Of a DNA stretch of 21,945 nucleotides, positions 1 to 6,643 are shown one piece after another. This DNA is from Peptostreptococcaceae bacterium (GTDB lineage Bacteria > Bacillota > Clostridia > Peptostreptococcales > Peptostreptococcaceae), in the NCBI GenBank assembly GCA_902363255.1, contig CABIZO010000016.1:1-21945 (forward strand), given 5' to 3'. The notes beneath the pieces were generated by a model. That model made no database searches. It was not told where the DNA came from and worked only from the letters and a program-made list of their open reading frames with translations. Made by a program: the position numbers and the translations under genes. How positions within the stretch are numbered: position 1 is the stretch's first letter; every line of letters begins with the position of its first letter.

Positions 1-112
1 CACAGTGGATCAAGGTGCCGTAAGATTTTCTTTTTCACATTACAACACAGAAGAAGAAATAGACACTGCCATAAATGCAGTCAAAGAAATTGCAGCAAGT
101 TATAATGAATAA
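1..112 (+). CDS. 3' end of cysteine desulfurase (same gene as 20791-21933)
   Basis: The reading frame ending in the TAA at 110-112 encodes the last residues of the class V aminotransferase at 20791-21933, base for base. It is the same gene seen again because the circle was opened inside it, not a second copy or a pseudogene. Confidence 0.93.
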   Translation, partial: TVDQGAVRFSFSHYNTEEEIDTAINAVKEIAASYNE

Positions 113-124
113 AAGGTGATGAAA
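1..124. repeat. Terminal direct repeat, left copy (circular junction overlap)
   Basis: These 124 bases are identical to 21822-21945. The right copy stops within the ribosome binding region of the gene at 124, and the left copy starts in the middle of the desulfurase gene. Joining the two gives an unbroken gene pair, as expected for a circular molecule reported with an assembly overlap rather than a real duplication. Confidence 0.93.
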
Positions 125-360
125 TGAGAGAAAAACAATTAAGACTAATAGTAACTTTTAATACAACAACAGGAGCAATGGCAATGGAAAAAGCCTGCAA
201 AAGTGAAAATGTACCAGGAAGATTAATACCAGTACCAAGACAAATATCAGCAGGATGTGGCCTTTCATGGCTTTGTAACAAAGAAGATAAAGAGAAAATA
301 GAAAATCTTATAGAAAACAATAATTTAGATTTTCAAAATATACATGAAATAATGATGTAG
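124..360 (+). CDS. DUF3343 small protein, putative selenium/sulfur carrier
   Basis: This 78-residue protein has the look of the DUF3343 family: an N-terminal strand of the type LRLIVTFNTT, a central PGRLIPVPRQISAGCGLS segment with one conserved-looking Cys, and a short helical C-terminus. DUF3343 genes are commonly found beside selenium-metabolism genes and class V desulfurases, and a role in carrying Se or S has been suggested but is not proven. The ATG at 124 follows the AAAGGTGATGAA ribosome binding site and lies 11 bases after the desulfurase stop at 112. It is thus the last gene of the selD-selA-selB-lysR-desulfurase operon, which runs across the window ends. No signal peptide or membrane segment is visible. 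Family call is fairly sure; function is inference. Confidence 0.75.
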   Translation: MREKQLRLIVTFNTTTGAMAMEKACKSENVPGRLIPVPRQISAGCGLSWLCNKEDKEKIENLIENNNLDFQNIHEIMM

Positions 361-364
361 GCAA

Positions 365-434
365 ATGGCAATAATTTATTTTTTAATGAAATAAGTTATT
401 GTCATTTTTAGTTAAAAAAATAAATTATTGTCAT
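365..434. promoter_or_regulatory. Triplicated 16-bp operator-like element
   Basis: Three copies of AATAA(A/G)TTATTG(T/C)CAT lie just after the DUF3343 stop: inverted at 365-380, direct at 390-405 and direct at 419-434. The third covers the -35 box of the promoter at 428-456. This arrangement suggests binding of a dimeric regulator, possibly the plasmid LysR protein or a host factor. The binding protein is unknown. Confidence 0.55.
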
Positions 435-456
435 AAAAGAAAAAAGGATATATAAT
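428..456 (+). promoter_or_regulatory. Sigma-A promoter for the RNA at 463-747
   Basis: TTGTCA (428-433), a 17-bp spacer and TATAAT (451-456) form a near-consensus housekeeping promoter pointing right. No coding frame follows; the predicted start near 463 leads into tandem hairpins. The -35 box lies inside the third operator-like repeat, so occupancy there would repress it. Confidence 0.75.
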
Positions 457-462
457 AGACTC

Positions 463-747
463 ATATAAAAAATTACATAAAAAAAGATTACAAGTTTCCA
501 TAAGGTCGGCAAACCTTAGTGGGAATTAGTACCAACTGCGGCAACAGTTAGTGTTACAAGTAACCTTTTAACTATGAGCTCTTACAAAGTATTTTGGCGA
601 ATACTTCATAAGCAAAGCATAGTTGTTATTAAATTTATACTAATTATTATAACTAGTTTTACTAGTTTATACAAGAGGATAAATTTAATAATTTAAAGAT
701 TATTTACGTATATACGACCTGTCCAAGTAGTTGGACAGGTCTTTTTT
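463..747 (+). ncRNA. ~285-nt RNA with two tandem hairpins bearing identical CGGCAA loops
   Basis: This stretch has a strong promoter, a terminator and no plausible gene. Hairpin 1 pairs 493-506 with 513-527 (one bulge at 519) with loop CGGCAA at 507-512. Hairpin 2 pairs AACTG 534-538 with CAGTT 545-549, with the same loop at 539-544. A third domain is closed by AACTATG 570-576 with CATAGTT 618-624 and holds the perfect hairpin 587-593/600-606 with loop TTGGCG. An AT-rich stretch leads to the terminator at 716-747. I do not recognise a known RNA family. The RNA at 14406-14693 has the same plan. Dual hairpins with identical loops resemble targets of ANTAR antiterminators, but those need A and G at loop positions 1 and 4, which is not the case here. 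Confidence 0.65.
716..747 (+). terminator. Intrinsic terminator of the 463-747 RNA
   Basis: A perfect 11-bp stem (GACCTGTCCAA 716-726 with 731-741, loop GTAG) is followed by six T. The sequence after it, TTTTTTAATGC, is the same as after the terminator at 14657-14693. Confidence 0.9.
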
Positions 748-769
748 AATGCAAAAAACTGAATATAAG

Positions 770-1296
770 ATAGGTTTTATAAGGAAGCGTGTTTGACCTG
801 GATAACTAACCGAATGGCCCGACAGGGTACAGGGGATGTCGACGAAACACTGGGGTTAAAGTCCCCACAGCATATAAAAATATACCAGTACAGTATTTTA
901 AGGGCTGAAAGTAGTAACTAGGCACTACAAGAAAAAAGAGCTAGGGGTGGAAATTCCTTTGTGGGAGTATCCAATAAGCCTGTTGCCGGGGGGAATGGCA
1001 AATAGTATTAAATTACAAAGGCAGGATACTTACTTTTGTACTGGGTCTTTAATCCTTGCGCGGTGGTAACGCGCCTGGGGGGGTATACCTATTAAAGATT
1101 AGTTCTCTACACTTTCTGTAGGGAAACTATGCCCATTTCTGAAAAGGTATTGTATCAGAAAAATAGTAATTATAGTAAATAAGTTTAAATAAAACAACTT
1201 GGGCATAGTTTAATATTATAATTTAATATTATAAATAGAATTTCTTAATTTAAACCAACAAAGGGTGTATCATTTTTGATACACCCTTTGTTTTTT
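770..1296 (+). ncRNA. Large structured RNA of unknown family
   Basis: No gene fits here, the base composition is richer in G and C than the flanks, and many complementary segments nest in order on the plus strand: GTGTTT 789-794 with AAACAC 845-850; TGGGG 851-855 with CCCCA 863-867; AGTATCC 966-972 with GGATACT 1024-1030, enclosing GCCT 978-981 with AGGC 1019-1022 and TTGCC 983-987 with GGCAA 997-1001; TCTTTAAT 1046-1053 with ATTAAAGA 1091-1098, enclosing GCGCG 1058-1062 with CGCGC 1070-1074; TTCTCTAC 1103-1110 with GTAGGGAA 1118-1125; and a perfect 12-bp pair 1124-1135 with 1200-1211. It ends at the terminator 1260-1296. It lacks hallmarks I would expect of RNase P RNA, tmRNA, group I or group II introns. 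It may be read by readthrough of the 716-747 terminator or from an unseen promoter. Confidence 0.6.
1260..1296. terminator. Terminator between the structured RNA and prdE
   Basis: A perfect 13-bp stem (1260-1272 with 1277-1289, loop TTTT) is followed by a T-rich run on the plus strand. It ends the rightward RNA and can also stop the leftward prdD-prdE transcript, although the T tract is weaker on that side. Its T run touches the prdE stop codon. Confidence 0.85.
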
Positions 1297-1765
1297 ATTT
1301 TCCGTACTTTCTCATTTTTAGTTTCAGAAAAGCAAGAGCCTTTTTAGCCTCTAGTTCAGTTACTTCATTTTCCCCAACTATTTCACTTTCAATTCCCTCA
1401 GGATTTTTATTCATATCAACGATGGTATCCATATACTCATTAGTTACAACAAATTGAGCAACAGTTCCAACAAAAGTAAGTCCGACAACTGGAATTCCCC
1501 TAGTTGCTACTTGTTCAACAGTATTGGCAAAGTCCACGTGAGAGTTTCCCCAACCATCACATGAAAGTATTGCTCCATCAGCTCTCATGGCTTCAGCCCA
1601 TACAGCAGCTCTTGTCCCAACGAAGTTTTTATCTTCATTATCTTGAGGAGTTCCTACAACTATAACTCCGAGTAAATCTATATCTTCATCATTTGCTACC
1701 ACATCAAGTAGAGGATCTCTAAAGTGATGTAGAGTAGTTTCCTTAGTAGATGGTCCTATTCCCAT
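1295..1765 (-). CDS. prdE: PrdE, homologue of the C-terminal (pyruvoyl-subunit) part of PrdA
   Basis: The 156-residue product aligns with the last third of PrdA at 4783-6627: MGIGPSTKETTLHHFRDPLL against TCIGPASKEMSRHYWREPLV, then a shared LLGVIVVGTPQ/LCGVIFVGSPQ strand and a GIPVVGLTF/GIPVVGMSF block. The start is ATG at 1765, since AAGGAGG lies 8 bases upstream; a longer open frame reaching 1816 lacks such a site. The prdD stop codon TAA is part of that AAGGAGG, so the two genes are translationally coupled. PrdA needs a Cys at the matching place to form its pyruvoyl group; PrdE has Gly there, so it cannot be processed the same way. prdD and prdE occur in known clostridial proline reductase clusters; their exact role is not settled. 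Confidence 0.88.
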   Translation of the reverse strand: MGIGPSTKETTLHHFRDPLLDVVANDEDIDLLGVIVVGTPQDNEDKNFVGTRAAVWAEAMRADGAILSCDGWGNSHVDFANTVEQVATRGIPVVGLTFVGTVAQFVVTNEYMDTIVDMNKNPEGIESEIVGENEVTELEAKKALAFLKLKMRKYGK

Positions 1766-1778
1766 AATTATTACCTCC

Positions 1779-2543
1779 TTAGCACATACAGCGAAGAGCG
1801 CCGTCTCTATATTCATTTGGTGTTACAATCATAGGTACATTACCCATATCTATAATACTTCTTCCACCTTCCATGGCACTTGGATCATTGGAGAATAGTT
1901 GAGTATCGTACATTGCACCTTGACCTGCAACTTGTTTTATAATAACTACTTTTTTCTTACCAGGTCTTACTTTGTCATAAAACTCATGACGTTCAGTACA
2001 TTTGTGGCCATTTAATTTCTTTAATTTTGCTCTAAACTCATTGCAGAACTTATCACAAGCCCTATGTGCAGCTGTTGGTCCTGGTCTAACTTGTCCTTGG
2101 CCTTCAGCAAGTGTCACATCAAAAGATATTATAAAATCTTCATCTCCTGGAGTTCCTGGTCTATTTAAGAATAATTGCTCCTTTAGATTCCCCTCAGAAG
2201 AACCAAATTCAGCAGTTTGTATTCCCTTTTCATCAACACCAGTCAACATCACATATACACCAGTTAAAGTATGAGTTATTCCATCTCCGATTTTACCTAA
2301 AACTTTTGTTGAAATTGGAATTATGTCCATTATAGTGTTTGTAAATCTATCATGATCTCCTGGTTTTATTATCTGAATGTCTACATTTTTTATTAATGGT
2401 TCTGATGCTATTAGATCTTTTAGTAAATCTTTGCAAACAGTAAGTTTTCCATCTAAAGAAACATTACTTTCTTCCCCAAATTCTACTTCGTTTATGTGGT
2501 ATGACTTAATCACAAGGCGACGTAGGTTGATTTCCTCACTCAT
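1779..2543 (-). CDS. prdD: PrdD, homologue of the N-terminal/middle part of PrdA
   Basis: The 254-residue product follows PrdA from about residue 166: LRRLVIKSYHINEV against VRSLTRKHYKITEV, then a TGVDEKGIQTAEFGSSEG block against TGTDANGVQIGEFGSSEG, RPGPTAAHRA against RPGPLAAHAA, and RPGKKKVVIIKQVAGQGAMYD against RPGKKKVVIVKEIMGQGAMHD. It ends in RDGALRCMC, right where PrdA is cut to make its pyruvoyl subunit, and prdE starts just after, so prdD+prdE equals a split PrdA. It lacks the first ~165 residues of PrdA. The ATG at 2543 has AAGGAGG 7 bases upstream. Probably an accessory or maturation factor of proline reductase; that is inference. Confidence 0.88.
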   Translation of the reverse strand: MSEEINLRRLVIKSYHINEVEFGEESNVSLDGKLTVCKDLLKDLIASEPLIKNVDIQIIKPGDHDRFTNTIMDIIPISTKVLGKIGDGITHTLTGVYVMLTGVDEKGIQTAEFGSSEGNLKEQLFLNRPGTPGDEDFIISFDVTLAEGQGQVRPGPTAAHRACDKFCNEFRAKLKKLNGHKCTERHEFYDKVRPGKKKVVIIKQVAGQGAMYDTQLFSNDPSAMEGGRSIIDMGNVPMIVTPNEYRDGALRCMC

Positions 2544-2614
2544 GATTTCTCCTCCTTTTTATATTAAAAAAATCTATTAATAAACCATACTTATAAATTG
2601 TTAATTTCAATATA

Positions 2615-2644
2615 ATTATAGTTGTTAAGGTTTTAAGGTATCAA
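2615..2644 (-). promoter_or_regulatory. Promoter for prdD-prdE
   Basis: On the minus strand TTGATA (plus 2639-2644), an 18-bp spacer and TATAAT (plus 2615-2620) lie about 70 bases before the prdD start. The rest of 2544-2943 is AT-rich and holds this promoter and the divergent one at 2815-2843; I see no gene and no clear sigma-54 (GG-N10-GC) site in it. Confidence 0.6.
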
Positions 2645-2814
2645 CCATTTTTGTTTATCCTATTTCGTCATATTATTTATTTATGTATAAAAAAAATTAT
2701 AAAAATGACAAAATAATCACAAACAAAAATTTCCAATTATGTACCTTTCTGAGGATTTTCAATGCAAAAAAAAATTTATATTATAAAAACAGACTTTAGT
2801 CTAGTATTGAGTTA

Positions 2815-2843
2815 TTGAATTTGTTAATTTTTATTGCTATAAT
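2815..2843 (+). promoter_or_regulatory. Candidate promoter for selC
   Basis: TTGAAT (2815-2820), 17-bp spacer, TATAAT (2838-2843), about 100 bases before the tRNA 5' end. A further TATAAT at 2920-2925, 18 bases before the tRNA, lacks a good -35 box. Either could drive selC. Confidence 0.45.
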
Positions 2844-2943
2844 ATTTATAGATTCAATAAATCTTATAAATTACGTCTATATTTGATAATATATTATAAT
2901 ATTTATCAATAAATGATGTTATAATTAATTTGGAAGATTAGAT

Positions 2944-3041
2944 GGGAGTAGATAGGTAACTGGTGTGCCTCCTGGTCTTCAAAACCAGTGTGGGGTGTTA
3001 GTAGCATCCTAGGTGGGTTCGATTCCCACATTCTCCCGCCA
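2944..3041 (+). tRNA. selC: tRNA-Sec, anticodon UCA
   Basis: The 98-nt gene has the hallmarks of bacterial selenocysteine tRNA. The anticodon stem CTGGT/ACCAG carries loop CTTCAAA, so the anticodon is UCA. The D arm AGGTA/TGCCT and a long variable arm (GGGTGTT paired with AGCATCC) are present, as is the T arm GTGGG TTCGATT CCCAC. Discriminator G and CCA are encoded. The first five acceptor pairs (GGGAG/CTCCC) are perfect, but in an 8-bp acceptor stem positions 6 (T-T) and 8 (G-A) do not pair canonically, which is unusual. It lies immediately upstream of the prd operon rather than with selA/selB/selD. It supplies the decoder for the UGA codons in prdB and selD. Confidence 0.95.
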
Positions 3042-3135
3042 GTAATTATTAAGAAATATTTTTTTTATAAAAATGAAAAGGTTTTCCGTGTGATTTTTTT
3101 AACACATATAATCTTAATTATATGATTTAAAAAAT

Positions 3136-3169
3136 AAAAGTAAGGAATGTAAGTAAATTCTTTACTTTT
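3136..3169 (+). terminator. AT-rich hairpin between selC and prdC
   Basis: A 13-bp stem (3136-3148 with 3157-3169, one G-T pair, 8-base loop) ends in a T-rich run. It may end the selC transcript or act in the prdC leader. The AT-rich stem makes it a modest terminator. Confidence 0.45.
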
Positions 3170-3227
3170 TAAGATAAAAGCAATTTATTTTAACATATAT
3201 GCTTTATATTTTTAGGGGGTGAACTTG

Positions 3228-4679
3228 ATGGGATTACAAAAAATATTACTTAGACAGCATGTTGGTGCTCCTTGTGAGGCAGTAGTTAAAGTTGGAGATA
3301 GTGTAAAAAAGGGTTCTCTAATCGCTAAGCCTACAGGACTTGGTGCTAACATATTCTCTAGTGTATATGGAGTAGTTAAAGAAATAACTGAAAATGCCAT
3401 AATAATAGAAAAAGATGAAGATCAACCAGAAGAGTTTATTAAGTTAGAAGGAGAAGATAAACTTCAACTTATAAAAGATGCTGGTGTAGTAGGAATGGGT
3501 GGTGCAGGATTCCCAACAGCTATAAAGCTTGGAACAAAAGTAAAATACATCCTTGTTAATGCTGCTGAATGTGAACCACTACTTCATCATAACGTGGACC
3601 AAATGGTAGACAATACAGAAATGACTATAAGAGGTCTAAAATATGTTATGGAAATTTGTGAAGCAGAAAAGGGGATATTCGCTCTTAAAGCTAAAAACGA
3701 AAAAGCTGTTGATGCTTTAGTTGAAGGATGTAAGGGTGATGATTCTTTAGATATACATTTACTTCCAGATATTTATCCAATGGGTGAGGAAAGAGCAGTT
3801 GTAAGAGAAGTTTTAGGAATATTACTTCAACCGACTGATTTACCATCAGTAGCAGATGCTGTAGTTATAAACGTGGAGACTCTTTTAAGAGTTGCTGAAG
3901 CTATAGAGCTTAAAAAACCATGTTTCTCTAAAAATGTTACAGTTGTTGGTAAATTAAACGAGGGAGTAGAACCTCACGTATTCATGGATGTTCCAGTAGG
4001 TACTTCTGTTAAAGAATTAATAGAAAGAGCTGGTGGAATAGATGGAGAGTATGGAGAAATAATCATGGGTGGACCATTCACTGGTAAAGCTTGTGAAGAA
4101 GATGCTCCAATAACTAAAACTACAGGTGGAATAATAGTAACAGAGCCTTTTGAAGATTTAAAAGGTGAAAAAATGGGGATTTTAGTATGTGCTTGTGGTG
4201 GTAATGAAGAAAGAATGCAAGATATAGCTAAAAAAATGAATGCTGAAGTTGTTTGTGTTCAAAAATGTAAGCAAGCTGTAGATGTTAAAGGTAATTTAAA
4301 ATGTGAAAACCCAGGAAACTGTCCAGGACAAGCATTAAAAGTTATGAACATTAAAAAAGCTGATGCTAAACATATACTTATAGGAAACTGTACAGACTGT
4401 TCAAATACAGTTATGGGATCTGCTCCAAAGATGAATTTAGAAGTTCATCACCAAACAGACCACGTATTACAAACAGTAGGTAAAGATGTAATAAGATATA
4501 TGACTACTTCTAAAATAGTTCCTCAATTAGGAGAAGAAGTAGAAGTTAAAGCTCAATCAGTTGAAGAACCTAAGGTGGAAACTGCAGAAGCAAACTTTAC
4601 ATCATTTACTGATGAAGGTGGACTTGTTATAAACCTTAAAGAAGGAAAAGACATCTACGTAGAGTTTGTTATAGATTAA
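3228..4679 (+). CDS. prdC: PrdC, RnfC-like electron-transfer protein of proline reductase
   Basis: The 483-residue protein resembles RnfC and NADH-quinone-reductase-like subunits: an N-terminal barrel-sandwich segment (HVGAPCEAVVKVGDSVKKGSLIA), then AGVVGMGGAGFPTAIKL and NAAECEPLLHHN, typical of the RnfC/Nqo1 nucleotide-binding fold, and a Cys-rich C-terminal part (CACGG, CVQKCK, CENPGNCPG, GNCTDCSNT) that could bind iron-sulfur or redox thiols. In known clusters PrdC passes electrons to proline reductase. The start is ATG 3228, placed by the AGGGGGTGA site; a GTG at 3219 lies inside that site. Some PrdC proteins have been reported as selenoproteins; here the frame has no internal UGA and all candidate positions are Cys. 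The C-terminal tail repeats a motif found in PrdA near residue 112. Confidence 0.92.
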   Translation: MGLQKILLRQHVGAPCEAVVKVGDSVKKGSLIAKPTGLGANIFSSVYGVVKEITENAIIIEKDEDQPEEFIKLEGEDKLQLIKDAGVVGMGGAGFPTAIKLGTKVKYILVNAAECEPLLHHNVDQMVDNTEMTIRGLKYVMEICEAEKGIFALKAKNEKAVDALVEGCKGDDSLDIHLLPDIYPMGEERAVVREVLGILLQPTDLPSVADAVVINVETLLRVAEAIELKKPCFSKNVTVVGKLNEGVEPHVFMDVPVGTSVKELIERAGGIDGEYGEIIMGGPFTGKACEEDAPITKTTGGIIVTEPFEDLKGEKMGILVCACGGNEERMQDIAKKMNAEVVCVQKCKQAVDVKGNLKCENPGNCPGQALKVMNIKKADAKHILIGNCTDCSNTVMGSAPKMNLEVHHQTDHVLQTVGKDVIRYMTTSKIVPQLGEEVEVKAQSVEEPKVETAEANFTSFTDEGGLVINLKEGKDIYVEFVID

Positions 4680-4698
4680 TTATTAAATGTTAACAGAG

Positions 4699-4712
4699 AA
4701 AGAAATTTCTTT
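4699..4712. promoter_or_regulatory. 14-bp perfect palindrome in the prdC-prdA gap
   Basis: AAAGAAATTTCTTT is perfectly symmetric and stands 19 bases after the prdC stop in a 103-base gap. It may be an operator or a weak processing/terminator hairpin that lets prdA be expressed differently from prdC. Confidence 0.3.
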
Positions 4713-4782
4713 GATATAAATTAGTATTACATGTTCAAATTATAAAATTTTAAAAAGATTTATTATATAAGGGGGAAAACTT

Positions 4783-6627
4783 ATGTCAATAACTGCTGAA
4801 ACTGCTAAGCAACATGCAAATGACCCTGCGGTACTTTGCTGTAGAGCAGAAGAGGGATTAGTTATAGGACCTGCTAACTTAGAAGATCCTGCTATATTCG
4901 ATGAATTAGTAGATTCTGGTCTTTTAAACTTAGATGGTTGCTTAACTATAGGCCAAATATTAGGTGCAAAATTAACTAAAACTTGTGATTCTTTAACTCC
5001 AGTAACTGCTGATGTTATAGATGCTATAGTTGAAACTAAAGAAGAAGAAGCTGTAGTGGAACAAGAAGTTAAAGAAGAAGTAAAACCTGCACCAGTTGCT
5101 ACTCAAGTACAAGGTGGAAGATTAAAAATCCACATAGGTGAAGGAAAAGACATTAATATAGAAATACCAGTTGGTGGATTTGCTTCTCAAGGTGGAGCTC
5201 AAGTAGTTCCAGTTGATGAAAGCACTTCAGTTGATGCACCTGCAGCTAAAGAAGTAGTTGGAGAAGCTAAGGTAGTTAGAAGTTTAACTAGAAAGCACTA
5301 CAAAATAACTGAAGTTAAAAGAGGACCTGAAACTAAAATAGAAGGTACTGTTTTATATATAAGAGAAGGAATAGAAGAAGAAGCTGTAGCTAGCCAAAAA
5401 CTAGTAAATAGCTTAAAAATAGATATAATAACTCCAGATAAGTACAATACTTACTCTGAGACTATAATGGATGTTCAACCAATAGCTGCTAAAGATGGTG
5501 ACGATGAATTAGGTCTTGGAACTACAAGAGTAATAGACGGTGTTGTAATGATGGTAACAGGAACTGACGCTAATGGTGTTCAAATAGGAGAATTCGGTTC
5601 ATCTGAAGGTATCTTAGAAGAAAACATCATGTGGGGGAGACCAGGTTGTCCTGAAAAAGGTGAAATATTCATCAAAACAGAAGTAATAATAAAAGAACAT
5701 ACTAACATGGAAAGACCAGGACCTCTTGCTGCTCATGCTGCAACTGACTTCATAACTCAAGAAATAAGAGAAGCTCTTAAGAAACTTGATGATGAATTAG
5801 TAGTAGATACTGAAACTTTCGAACAAGTAAGAAGACCAGGTAAGAAAAAAGTTGTTATAGTAAAAGAAATAATGGGTCAAGGTGCAATGCACGATAATTT
5901 AATATTACCAATGGAACCAGTTGGAGTATTAGGTGCTAAGCCAAACGTTGACTTAGGAAACGTACCAGTTATGGTATCTCCATTAGAAGTATTAGATGGT
6001 TGTATACATGCATTAACTTGTATAGGACCTGCTTCGAAAGAAATGTCTAGACATTACTGGAGAGAACCATTAGTACTTGAAGCTTTACATGATGAAGAAG
6101 TAGATTTATGTGGTGTTATATTTGTAGGTTCTCCTCAAATAAACTCTGAGAAATTCTACGTATCAAGAAGAGTTGGTATGATGGTTGAAGCTTTAGACGT
6201 TGATGGTGCTTTCGTTACTACTGAAGGTTTCGGAAACAACCATATAGACTTTGCTTCTCACATAGAGCAAATAGGTATGAGAGGAATACCAGTAGTTGGT
6301 ATGAGTTTCTGTGCTGTTCAAGGAGCTCTAGTTGTTGGTAACAAGTACATGACTCACATGGTTGATAACAATAAATCAGAAGCTGGTATAGAAAACGAAG
6401 TATTAGGATGCAACACTTTATGCCACGAAGATGCTATAAGAGCTCTTTATATGTTAAAAGCTGAAATGTCTGGGGAAGCTGTTAAAGCTCCTGAGAAAAA
6501 ATGGAATCCAAACGTAAAAGACACTAACATAGAATTAATATCTAATGTTACTGGAAAGCCAGTTGAGTTAGTTGAAAACGAAACTTCTCTTCCAATGTCT
6601 CAAAAGCGTAAGGAAAAATATAGCTAG
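4783..6627 (+). CDS. prdA: D-proline reductase proprotein PrdA
   Basis: The 614-residue protein is the D-proline reductase precursor, which reductively cleaves D-proline to 5-aminovalerate together with PrdB. In Clostridium sticklandii PrdA is cut at a Cys, giving a ~45 kDa chain and a ~23 kDa chain with an N-terminal pyruvoyl group. Here the matching site is LTC413IGPASKE, which would give chains of about 412 and 202 residues, the expected sizes. The N-terminal ~100 residues, with Cys19, Cys20, Cys53 and Cys68, are followed by an acidic linker and a GGRLKIHIGEGKDI motif (111-124) also seen at the end of PrdC. The core shows FGSSEG, RPGPLAAH, RPGKKKVVIVKE and GQGAMHD blocks. The start follows AAGGGGG. 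Frequent GCT/GGT codons fit a highly expressed gene. Confidence 0.97.
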   Translation: MSITAETAKQHANDPAVLCCRAEEGLVIGPANLEDPAIFDELVDSGLLNLDGCLTIGQILGAKLTKTCDSLTPVTADVIDAIVETKEEEAVVEQEVKEEVKPAPVATQVQGGRLKIHIGEGKDINIEIPVGGFASQGGAQVVPVDESTSVDAPAAKEVVGEAKVVRSLTRKHYKITEVKRGPETKIEGTVLYIREGIEEEAVASQKLVNSLKIDIITPDKYNTYSETIMDVQPIAAKDGDDELGLGTTRVIDGVVMMVTGTDANGVQIGEFGSSEGILEENIMWGRPGCPEKGEIFIKTEVIIKEHTNMERPGPLAAHAATDFITQEIREALKKLDDELVVDTETFEQVRRPGKKKVVIVKEIMGQGAMHDNLILPMEPVGVLGAKPNVDLGNVPVMVSPLEVLDGCIHALTCIGPASKEMSRHYWREPLVLEALHDEEVDLCGVIFVGSPQINSEKFYVSRRVGMMVEALDVDGAFVTTEGFGNNHIDFASHIEQIGMRGIPVVGMSFCAVQGALVVGNKYMTHMVDNNKSEAGIENEVLGCNTLCHEDAIRALYMLKAEMSGEAVKAPEKKWNPNVKDTNIELISNVTGKPVELVENETSLPMSQKRKEKYS

Positions 6628-6643
6628 AAAGAACTGACACATA

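Noticed and set aside
463..1296. tmRNA, RNase P RNA or 6S RNA
   Set aside because: No tRNA-like ends or tag frame, no GAGGAAAGTC-type RNase P core, and no single long 6S-like hairpin with a central bubble.
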